Shown in pieces: positions 1 through 5,692 of a DNA stretch of 5,692 bases. Position 1 is the stretch's first letter; each line of letters opens with the position of its first letter. Both the position numbers and the translations under genes were made by a program. The DNA comes from Caldifarciminota bacterium (GTDB taxonomy: Bacteria; Hydrothermota; Tepidihabitantia; B3-TA06). The notes under the pieces were generated by a model. It was given only the letters and a program-made list of their open reading frames with translations, was not told the origin of the DNA and searched no databases. The stretch lies in assembly GCA_014729665.1 (NCBI GenBank), contig WJJO01000169.1, forward strand, positions 1-5,692. Reading direction: 5' to 3'.

Positions 1-1980
1 AAGGCATTGGATGCCGGACTCACCGATTTAGCCCTTGAAGCCGCAGATGATGCGGTTTATCAAAAATTGTACGATGTTATGGCGGATCTTCTATCCGAGC
101 GCGGAGCCGATATTGCTAATCCTACGGTTCGCGATCTGCGGAGTGTACGTCATACCATGGATTTGAAACTGCGTCACATAGAGTATCCTCCCGAGATTTC
201 CCAGATGCACGAGATAGCATGCGAGACACTCCTTGAGAAGGCGGTTGAAGAAGCGGCAGGCGGAGCGTCTGAAGCCGAGGCCGCCGGAGAACTCGACGAA
301 TTTGAAAAGCTTAAGCGGGAGTTATCTGAGGAGATGGGAGCGTCAATCAAGGAGACCGAGGCTCCGGAAACACCACCCTCAGAAACACCAGCGCCCCCCC
401 AGGAACCCGCACCACAACCGGAACCTGAGCCTGAACCTGCATCCGAGCCGGCCGAAGAATCTGCTGCACCTACGGCTTTCAAGTTTACACCAAAAGGGGA
501 AGAGTCTGAGCCAGAGGTTCCCGTAGTAGATACCCCCAAACCGGTATCACCCGAAGAACAGGCAGAAGAAGCCCAGCCTGCCGAAGAAGAAACGGATACG
601 TCAAGCCTTGCAGACCTGTTCATCAGCACCTTAAAGGAGAGGCTGGAAAGCGAAGGCCTCAGTCCGGATGAGGCGCGTGACGGAATCATTGAAGCTTACG
701 TTGCCACCAACCGCAACGCGGTGAAGATGGGCGACGTCGGGTTGGCGCCCGAGGCAGCCGATACCGAAATCGAATACCGTGTGCGCAATATGATGCGTGA
801 GTTCTTCGCCGAACGCGGAGCATCCTTTGAAACACCGGATCTTGATTTACTTACCGAGGCAAAAGAATACTTAGATCAGCAGTGGGACGTAAACAGGATG
901 CCCGAACTAGTGCGAGCAAGGCACGACGATATTTGTAAGGCTATTATGGAAAGGGCACAGAACCTCAAGGCGATTATGGAAGGCGATAAGGCCAAGCTTT
1001 CAGTGGGTTCTTTTTCGCCAACTGTGAGTAAACCCGAAGTCGAGATAGAGGTACCGCCGGAAGCGGCGGCTCGGGTTTCTCCGGAACCCGTTGAAGAACC
1101 CCGGCCTGAGCCGGTTAAGCACGAACCGGAGGCGGAGGAACCGGAGAGGCCTGAAGCCGGGCTGGAACCGATGGCGGAAGAAAAGGGTGTAGAAGAACCA
1201 GTTCCTTCAGAAGAAACCGTTGAACCTGAGGAAGCTCCTACTTCTGAGAAGGAAACCGAACCTGCTGTTACCGAAGCGGAGCAGCCTGTCACTGAAGAAC
1301 CGGCTGCAGCCGAAGAAAAACCACCTGAATCTGAAGAGGAACCCGGGGTTCCCGAGTGGCTGGAACCTGCAGAACGGAAGGAGGCCGAGGAAACCGAAGA
1401 ACCGGTTTATGAAGCCGAAGCCGCTGAACCTGCTCGTGCCGAAGATGTTGCGGCTAAACCTGCCGCAGAATCGGAAGCCGAACCTGAGGCAGAAGCCGAA
1501 TCCGAGGAGGCCGAACCTGCAGTTACCGAAAAGCCGGGCATCGAGGAACCGCCTGCAGAAGAGCCTGAACCTGTTGCGGTCTCGGAACCTGAAGAGACGG
1601 AGGAACCGGAGAAGCTTTCGACAGATGAACTTCTGTCAAAGGTAAAGTCCGATATCAAGGATTTGGTTCGCGAAGAGGTAGCCGCTATCCTTGCTAAACC
1701 GGCAGAGGCGGATGTTGAACTGAAGCCCCCGGAATCGGTTACCGCAAGGGTTTTCAGAAACAAGTTGTTCATGGCATGGCTGGACGTCTGGGGACAACCC
1801 GGATACAACGTTTACAAAAAGGTGGGATCAAACTGGGTTCGCCTGACTTCGATACCTTTGTCCAGGCCTTCATTTACCATGAAGGTTGATGAGAGCGGGG
1901 AATTGATCCTTGCAGTTACCTCTGTTTCTGCACAAGGAGCAGAAAGTGATCTTTCTGATGAAATATCGGTAATCGTATAA
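1..1980 (+). CDS. Large acidic Pro/Glu-rich protein with duplicated helical module and C-terminal FN3-like domain (5' partial)
   Basis: Function not recognised. The frame is open to the left edge; a TTG at 7 is a possible start but unlikely, since the first residues already lie inside a repeat module. Numbering from that TTG gives 657 residues. Residues 7-79 and 245-317 are two diverged copies of a helical module. Residues 80-199 and about 333-536 are acidic linkers rich in Glu, Pro and Ala, with short motifs recurring (EPAVTE at 418-423 and 503-508). Residues 537-565 look like a charged amphipathic helix. Residues 575-657 resemble a fibronectin type III domain (W591, the GYNVYKK stretch from 599, VTSVSAQG and ESDLS near the end). 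No membrane segment is visible; a signal peptide cannot be judged without the N-terminus. The linkers suggest an extended tether or scaffold, which is inference. The gene precedes rpsO by about 126 bases, and rpsO has its own promoter, so a shared role is not implied. Confidence 0.85.
   Translation, partial: KALDAGLTDLALEAADDAVYQKLYDVMADLLSERGADIANPTVRDLRSVRHTMDLKLRHIEYPPEISQMHEIACETLLEKAVEEAAGGASEAEAAGELDEFEKLKRELSEEMGASIKETEAPETPPSETPAPPQEPAPQPEPEPEPASEPAEESAAPTAFKFTPKGEESEPEVPVVDTPKPVSPEEQAEEAQPAEEETDTSSLADLFISTLKERLESEGLSPDEARDGIIEAYVATNRNAVKMGDVGLAPEAADTEIEYRVRNMMREFFAERGASFETPDLDLLTEAKEYLDQQWDVNRMPELVRARHDDICKAIMERAQNLKAIMEGDKAKLSVGSFSPTVSKPEVEIEVPPEAAARVSPEPVEEPRPEPVKHEPEAEEPERPEAGLEPMAEEKGVEEPVPSEETVEPEEAPTSEKETEPAVTEAEQPVTEEPAAAEEKPPESEEEPGVPEWLEPAERKEAEETEEPVYEAEAAEPARAEDVAAKPAAESEAEPEAEAESEEAEPAVTEKPGIEEPPAEEPEPVAVSEPEETEEPEKLSTDELLSKVKSDIKDLVREEVAAILAKPAEADVELKPPESVTARVFRNKLFMAWLDVWGQPGYNVYKKVGSNWVRLTSIPLSRPSFTMKVDESGELILAVTSVSAQGAESDLSDEISVIV
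25..243 (+). repeat. Protein module copy A in the acidic protein
   Basis: This stretch encodes residues 7-79, which align without gaps over 73 residues to residues 245-317 of the same protein. By hand I count 19 identities. Shared landmarks are L-A-x-E-A-A-D near the start, E-R-G-A at 31-34, a Pro at 61, His68, Cys72 and E-x-A at the end. The composition suggests alpha helices. The copy begins almost at the window edge, so the upstream half of the unit probably lies outside. Confidence 0.7.
739..957 (+). repeat. Protein module copy B in the acidic protein
   Basis: This stretch encodes residues 245-317, the second copy of the module. E-R-G-A is at 269-272, His306 matches His68 and Cys310 matches Cys72 of copy A. 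It is preceded by about 45 further residues (200-244) of predicted helix, including LADLFISTLKERL, which may belong to the full unit; the matching part of copy A would lie left of the window. Similarity is visible only at protein level, so the duplication is old. Confidence 0.7.
1729..1977 (+). other. Fibronectin type III-like domain at the C-terminus of the acidic protein
   Basis: Residues 575-657 show the usual FN3 landmarks: an opening Pro-rich strand with V-T-A, a core Trp (W591) in strand B, a G-Y-N-V-Y strand C, a Trp-containing strand, and a closing V-T-S-V-x-A-x-G-x-E-S strand pair. The length, about 83 residues, suits one FN3 domain. Such domains usually mediate protein or carbohydrate contacts on extracytoplasmic proteins, but localisation cannot be established here. 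The assignment rests on pattern recognition, not a profile search. Confidence 0.65.
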
Positions 1981-2039
1981 CCCGAGTATCCCCGGAACTG
2001 CTCGAAGGGTGCAGGGGATTTGAAAAGATGAATAGAAAC

Positions 2040-2096
2040 GGAGGTTTTGTGTTGACAAATAGTCTACCTCCTGTAGAATTGCTCCAACGATGGAGG
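2040..2096 (+). promoter_or_regulatory. Possible alternative RNA pairings around the rpsO ribosome binding site
   Basis: ACCTCC (2066-2071) can pair with GGAGGT upstream (2040-2045, six pairs) or, through CCTCC, with GGAGG of the rpsO Shine-Dalgarno downstream (2092-2096, five pairs). Each hairpin would have a loop of 20 bases, and the two exclude each other. This could only operate in transcripts reading in from upstream, because the predicted rpsO start lies after 2071. The stems are short and may be chance. Confidence 0.25.
2052..2079 (+). promoter_or_regulatory. Sigma70-type promoter for rpsO-pnp
   Basis: A perfect -35 hexamer TTGACA (2052-2057) is followed after 16 bp by TAGAAT (2074-2079), five of six matches to the -10 consensus. 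This predicts transcription starting near 2086 and a leader of only about 21 bases before the rpsO ATG. It would make rpsO-pnp independent of the upstream gene. Confidence 0.75.
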
Positions 2097-2106
2097 ATAT
2101 ATAGAG

Positions 2107-2376
2107 ATGTCGTTAGCAAAAGAAAAAAAACGCGAGTTAATTGAACAATTCAGACACCACGAGTCGGATACCGGCTCATCAGAGGTGCAGGTAGCCCTTT
2201 TGACAGAAAGGATAAAAGTCCTTTCCGATCATCTGAGGAATCATTTTAAGGACCACCATTCACGCCGCGGTTTGATAAAAATGGTTAATCTGCGGCGCAG
2301 GCACCTCAATTATCTGTACAAGAGGGATAGGGATACATACTACGCTCTTGTAAAAAAGCTGGGTCTGCGCGGTTAG
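2107..2376 (+). CDS. rpsO: 30S ribosomal protein S15
   Basis: S15 binds 16S rRNA in the central domain, at the three-way junction of helices 20, 21 and 22, and nucleates assembly of the 30S platform. The 89-residue length is the family norm. Visible signatures are SDTGSSEVQVA at 20-30, the LTERI stretch, His42, the K-D-H-H-S-R-R-G run at 48-55 and the closing K-K-L-G-L-R-G. After removal of Met, His41, Asp48 and Ser51 match the known rRNA-contacting residues. The start is fixed by GGAGG at 2092-2096, ten bases before the ATG, and by the conserved N-terminus. A consensus promoter lies just upstream and pnp follows after 4 bases. In several bacteria S15 represses its own translation through leader RNA structure, of differing types; the predicted 21-base leader leaves little room for that unless the rpsO start itself takes part. 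A run of eight A (2123-2130) lies near the start but the frame is intact. Confidence 0.98.
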   Translation: MSLAKEKKRELIEQFRHHESDTGSSEVQVALLTERIKVLSDHLRNHFKDHHSRRGLIKMVNLRRRHLNYLYKRDRDTYYALVKKLGLRG

Positions 2377-2380
2377 CCTC

Positions 2381-4558
2381 ATGGAGCGCGTACAGACCGA
2401 AATAGGCGGTCGTCAACTCATCCTGGAAACGGGCGAGTTGGCCAAACAGGCTAACGGTGCCGTACGAATCCAGTACGGCGAAACAGTTCTGCTGATGACC
2501 GCATGTTACAACGAAGAACCGTCGAAAAGTTTCGGATTCTTGCCGCTGACGGTCGACTACCGTGAGTATTACTCCGCGGCAGGCAAGATACCCGGCGGTT
2601 TCTTTAAGCGTGAGGGAAAACCTCGCGACCGTGAAATCATCATCGCCCGAATGATCGATCGTCCTATCCGGCCTCTTTTCCCTGCCGATTTTCACCATGA
2701 GGTTCAGGTTATCGGATTTCTCCTGTCTCATGACGGCGAAAACCAGCCCGATGCGGCGGCCATTACCGGAGCCTCTACGGCACTGGTGCTTTCGGAGATG
2801 CCCTTTGCGGGCCCGATAGCTGCGATTCGCATCGGACGCGCCGAAGGTAAGTTTATAATCAATCCTACCGTAACACAACTGGAGGGGTGTGATTTTGATA
2901 TTTTAGTAATCTCCAACGGCACTGAAATCAATATGATCGAATGTGAAGCCCGTGAGGTTTCAAGCCAGGTGGTTGTGGAGGCGATGCGTTTGGCTATAGA
3001 GGAGTTAAAACCTGTTATCCAGATGCAGAAGGAGCTGGCTTCAAAGGCGGGTAAACACAAAAAGGCTTTTGAGGATGAGGGGGTACCAGCCGAACTGGAG
3101 AGCAAGGTTACACAACTCGTCGGCGGACGAATACCTGAGGCAAATGAAATTGCCGATAAGCAGCAGCGAAGCCAGGCTCAAAAGGATATTACCAAAGAGG
3201 TTATCGAGGCCCTGGCCGAGGAATTTCCGGATTCGGAACAGATGATTGTTACCGTTATCGATCGCCTGATCGAGGAGGATGTCAGGAAAAGGGTTATTGC
3301 CGGTAAACGGCTAGACGGCAGGGCGGCCGATGAAATCAGGCCTATCTCCTGTGAAGTCGGGGTTCTTCCGCGTACCCATGGCTCGGCGCTTTTCACAAGG
3401 GGGCAAACACAGGCCTTGGCTGTTGTTACACTGGGCACCAAATCCGACGAACAAAGGGTCGACGATGTCGAAGGGGACGCTTGGAAGTCGTTCATGCTAC
3501 ACTACGATTTCCCTCCGTTCTCGGTCGGCGAGGTCCGCTTCCTGCGTGGCCCGGGGAGACGGGAGATAGGGCATGGAGCATTGGCCGAGAAATCGGTACG
3601 TGTGATGGTTCCCGAAGATGGAGATTTTCCCTATACCATCCGTATCAACTCACACATCCTTGAATCAAACGGGTCAAGCTCGATGGCTTCGGTGTGCGGG
3701 GCTTCATTGGCGCTGTTTGAAGCCGGTGTTCCCATGCGCAAGGCCTGTGCGGGTATAGCCATGGGACTGGTCAAGGAAACTTCCGGTCATATCATTCTCA
3801 CCGACATCCTCGGTGACGAGGACCACTACGGAGACATGGATTTTAAGGTTGCCGGAACCCGCGACGGTATAACGGGGATTCAGCTGGACCTTAAGCTTAA
3901 AGGGATTTCCGTTGATATACTAGCCCAGGCAATCGAGAAGGCCACCACGGCACGGATGCACATCCTTGACGTGATGGACCGCGCCATATCCGCGCCCCGG
4001 GATGAGATAAGCCAGTACGCCCCCCGCATCCAGACCCTTGTCATACCCCACGAGAAGATAGGGGAGGTCATCGGTCCCGGAGGGAAGGTTATTCGCAAGA
4101 TTACCGAGGAAACGGAAACAACTATCGATATCGACGACGAAACCTCGACCGTCATCATCGCAGGCACGAATCCTGACGGGGTCAAGACGGCCTTGGAGAT
4201 GGTGAAGGAGATAGTCAAGGAGGTGGAGGTTGGCGAGATATACGAAGGTACCGTTGTTCGCATCACCAACTTCGGTGCATTCGTAGAGCTTTTCAGGGGT
4301 AAGGACGGTCTGATTCATATCTCGAATCTCGCACCGCACCGTGTCAATAAGGTAGAAGACGTGGTAAAGGTCGGTCAGAAGATTAAGGTCCGTGTCAAGG
4401 GTATAGATGATCTGGGCAGGATAGACCTTACTACGACCCTCGATCCGGCAGACGACAAGCCCCGAGGTTCACGCAACTCAAAGAGCCCCAACAGGAAAAA
4501 TGACAGGCGAAGGCATTCGAGAAAGCACGATTCCGAGCGGCCTCCGCGTCGTCACTGA
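2381..4558 (+). CDS. pnp: Polyribonucleotide nucleotidyltransferase (PNPase)
   Basis: PNPase degrades RNA from the 3' end using phosphate, releasing nucleoside diphosphates, and can add tails in reverse; it acts in the cytoplasm as a homotrimer, often with an RNA degradosome. The 725-residue protein has the full architecture: first RNase PH-like domain (about 4-215, with the FFKR RNA-binding loop at 74-77), helical linker domain (about 236-305), second RNase PH domain (about 310-545), KH domain (about 552-611, loop G-P-G-G at 565-568) and S1 domain (about 617-688). Catalytic elements are intact: R393, R394 and H398 in RREIGHG, the phosphate-binding NGSSS at 430-434, and D479 and D485 in GDEDHYGD, matching E. 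coli D486 and D492. The tail after S1 is short, Arg-rich and unstructured. The ATG follows the rpsO stop by 4 bases without a clear Shine-Dalgarno, which suggests translational coupling. Its 3' end overlaps the peptidase gene. Confidence 0.98.
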   Translation: MERVQTEIGGRQLILETGELAKQANGAVRIQYGETVLLMTACYNEEPSKSFGFLPLTVDYREYYSAAGKIPGGFFKREGKPRDREIIIARMIDRPIRPLFPADFHHEVQVIGFLLSHDGENQPDAAAITGASTALVLSEMPFAGPIAAIRIGRAEGKFIINPTVTQLEGCDFDILVISNGTEINMIECEAREVSSQVVVEAMRLAIEELKPVIQMQKELASKAGKHKKAFEDEGVPAELESKVTQLVGGRIPEANEIADKQQRSQAQKDITKEVIEALAEEFPDSEQMIVTVIDRLIEEDVRKRVIAGKRLDGRAADEIRPISCEVGVLPRTHGSALFTRGQTQALAVVTLGTKSDEQRVDDVEGDAWKSFMLHYDFPPFSVGEVRFLRGPGRREIGHGALAEKSVRVMVPEDGDFPYTIRINSHILESNGSSSMASVCGASLALFEAGVPMRKACAGIAMGLVKETSGHIILTDILGDEDHYGDMDFKVAGTRDGITGIQLDLKLKGISVDILAQAIEKATTARMHILDVMDRAISAPRDEISQYAPRIQTLVIPHEKIGEVIGPGGKVIRKITEETETTIDIDDETSTVIIAGTNPDGVKTALEMVKEIVKEVEVGEIYEGTVVRITNFGAFVELFRGKDGLIHISNLAPHRVNKVEDVVKVGQKIKVRVKGIDDLGRIDLTTTLDPADDKPRGSRNSKSPNRKNDRRRHSRKHDSERPPRRH

Positions 4559-5692
4559 ACGTATCCCCGGCTTCCACTCGGTCGCTTTCGGGGTTTTTTT
4601 CAGACAAGGCTCGCGGGATGAGGAGAGGGGAGAAAACGGAGCCAGTCATCTGGTCGAACACATGCTGTTCAAGGGAACCGGTAAGCGTTCGGGCAAAGAG
4701 ATACTCGCACGCATCGAAAGACTCGGCGGCATAAGCGACGGTTTCACGGCCAAAGAGTTGATGGGCATAACCGTTCGATGTTTGACCGATACGGTCAAGC
4801 CACTTATGGGAATCCTTTTTGAGATGCTTGCCGATTCGAGGTTTGATAAAAGGGAGCTCCGCAAGGAAAAAGAGGTTATCTATGAGGAGATGCGTTCCGC
4901 CCATGAAGATCCGCAGGATAAGGTTTTCGATAGATTCTTCGAGGCCTGTTTCTCTCCGCATCCCCTTGGTCGTACCGTCATCGGTTCCCGAAAGAATCTG
5001 GAAAAAATAAATCAGAAAAGGCTGCTCGAGATATATCGCGAGAAATATAATCTGTCCGATGCAATACTGGTGGCTGTTGGTAATGTAACCGAGGATAGGA
5101 TAATATCGTACCTGCCCAAGAGGTTAAATATCTCCAGAGGAAGGCGCAAGATGCGCGAGAAGCCGGGCATCAAGAGTGCCCCCGAGAATTTTGTGCACAC
5201 CCGATCCGATATATCGCAGGTTTATTCAACGATGGGCATGCAGACATCGGGATTGAATTCCGATGAGCGTTTCCCTCTTGCACTGCTGGCAACCCTTTTG
5301 GGTGGAGGAATGAGTTCGAGGCTTTTTTCGCTTCTGAGGGAAGATAAAGGATACGTGTATACCGTTTCATCCTTTCTCGAGCTTTTCGAGGATTCCGGGG
5401 TCACCGGCTTCTACTTTATCTCCGAGAAGGGAAAACTAGGCAAGGTTTTTACCGAGATAGAGAAGGAATTGGCGCGTCTGGTCAGGGAGGGTTTGAGGAA
5501 CGGCGAACTTGATACGGCCAAGACCCTTACTAAAAGCGCCCTTCTTTTGAATATGGAGAGTCTTTCCCACCGGATGATGCGTCTGGGACACTGGAAACTG
5601 CTTTCCGAGAAGTTCCGAACAATCCCCGAGACACTCGAGGAATTTGAAAGGGTTTCTGAAGACCAGGTGCTGGCTGTTGCACGGAAGTATCT
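4500..5692 (+). CDS. M16 family zinc metallopeptidase, processing peptidase-like (3' partial)
   Basis: This gene runs off the right edge; 397 residues are present, so about 20-40 are probably missing compared with the usual 410-430 of single-unit bacterial M16B enzymes. The inverted zinc motif H50-L-V-E53-H54 is intact: H50 and H54 bind zinc, E53 is the catalytic base, and E130 (in VIYEEM, 76 residues after H54) is the third ligand. The C-terminal half has LGGGMSSRLF at 267-276, with R280 and Y287 spaced as in the conserved Arg/Tyr pair of the family. No signal peptide is seen, so it is probably cytoplasmic. The ATG at 4500 is the only ATG between the upstream in-frame stop (4422) and the conserved IPSGLRVVTERIPG stretch, so it decides the start. 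AGGA lies only 3 bases before it, a short spacing. The gene overlaps pnp by 59 bases in a different frame. M16 peptidases directly after pnp are well known (mlpA/ymxG in Bacillus, pepR in actinobacteria); substrates are mostly unclear. Confidence 0.93.
   Translation, partial: MTGEGIRESTIPSGLRVVTERIPGFHSVAFGVFFRQGSRDEERGENGASHLVEHMLFKGTGKRSGKEILARIERLGGISDGFTAKELMGITVRCLTDTVKPLMGILFEMLADSRFDKRELRKEKEVIYEEMRSAHEDPQDKVFDRFFEACFSPHPLGRTVIGSRKNLEKINQKRLLEIYREKYNLSDAILVAVGNVTEDRIISYLPKRLNISRGRRKMREKPGIKSAPENFVHTRSDISQVYSTMGMQTSGLNSDERFPLALLATLLGGGMSSRLFSLLREDKGYVYTVSSFLELFEDSGVTGFYFISEKGKLGKVFTEIEKELARLVREGLRNGELDTAKTLTKSALLLNMESLSHRMMRLGHWKLLSEKFRTIPETLEEFERVSEDQVLAVARKY
4565..4600 (+). terminator. 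Terminator-like hairpin with T7 tract just after the pnp stop
   Basis: CCCCG (4565-4569) pairs with CGGGG (4589-4593), extended inward by one G-U pair (4570 with 4588), leaving a loop of 17 bases; seven T follow directly (4594-4600). It starts 7 bases after the pnp stop, where an intrinsic terminator would be expected, but it lies inside the peptidase reading frame (codons 22-34). It might reduce transcription into the peptidase gene. The stem is short and the loop long, so the effect, if any, is likely partial. Confidence 0.3.

Noticed and set aside
174..1808. Long minus-strand open frames across the acidic protein gene (174-689, 876-1292, 1407-1808)
   Set aside because: Their products are Ser/Gly-rich low complexity, the mirror image of Glu/Pro-rich codons on the + strand, and they have no recognisable domain.
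1988..2019. Stem ATCCCC/GGGGAT after the first gene as a terminator
   Set aside because: Only six pairs with a 20-base loop and no T tract after it, so it does not look like an intrinsic terminator.
2052..2144. Leader peptide of 30 codons from TTG at 2052 (GGAGG at 2040-2044) overlapping the rpsO start
   Set aside because: It spans the -35 and -10 elements and the rpsO start region, begins with a rare start codon and encodes nothing recognisable; chance is more likely.
2306..2878. Minus-strand open frame of 190 residues opposite the 3' end of rpsO and the 5' part of pnp
   Set aside because: It lies opposite two highly conserved genes and shows no family signature.
4431..4961. Minus-strand open frame of 176 residues over the pnp/peptidase junction
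   Set aside because: The opposite strand encodes the PNPase tail and the M16 zinc-binding domain with intact motifs, so this is a shadow frame.

Overview
The window is an ordinary bacterial housekeeping locus with all genes on the + strand. In order it holds the 3' part of a large acidic protein of unknown function, rpsO (ribosomal protein S15), pnp (polynucleotide phosphorylase) and the 5' part of an M16-family zinc peptidase gene. Packing is dense: about 126 bases separate the first gene from rpsO, 4 bases separate rpsO from pnp, and the peptidase gene overlaps the pnp tail by 59 bases. No tRNA, rRNA, CRISPR, insertion sequence or phage signature was seen.

The organism cannot be named from this window. 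S15, PNPase and the promoter are clearly bacterial. The order rpsO-pnp-M16 peptidase is found in several phyla (it is well known from Firmicutes and Actinobacteria). The unfamiliar Pro/Glu-rich protein upstream, in place of the frequent truB-ribF neighbours, would suit a less-studied or uncultured lineage, but that is only inference.

Region by region: positions 1-1980 encode an open-ended protein with two diverged copies of a helical module, two long Glu/Pro/Ala-rich linkers, a short charged helix and a C-terminal fibronectin type III-like domain. Positions 1981-2106 hold a strong sigma70-type promoter (TTGACA, 16 bp, TAGAAT) and the rpsO ribosome binding site. Positions 2107-4558 carry rpsO and pnp, presumably one transcript. 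From 4500 to the window end runs the M16 peptidase, whose start lies inside pnp. A terminator-like hairpin with a T7 tract lies just after the pnp stop but inside the peptidase coding sequence.

Functionally, S15 is a primary 16S rRNA-binding protein of the 30S platform and PNPase is the phosphorolytic 3'-to-5' exoribonuclease; the peptidase is a conserved neighbour whose connection to RNA metabolism is not evident. I found no convincing new system. The points most worth a second look are the duplicated module in the first protein, two mutually exclusive pairings at the rpsO ribosome binding site, and the pnp/peptidase overlap with its embedded hairpin.
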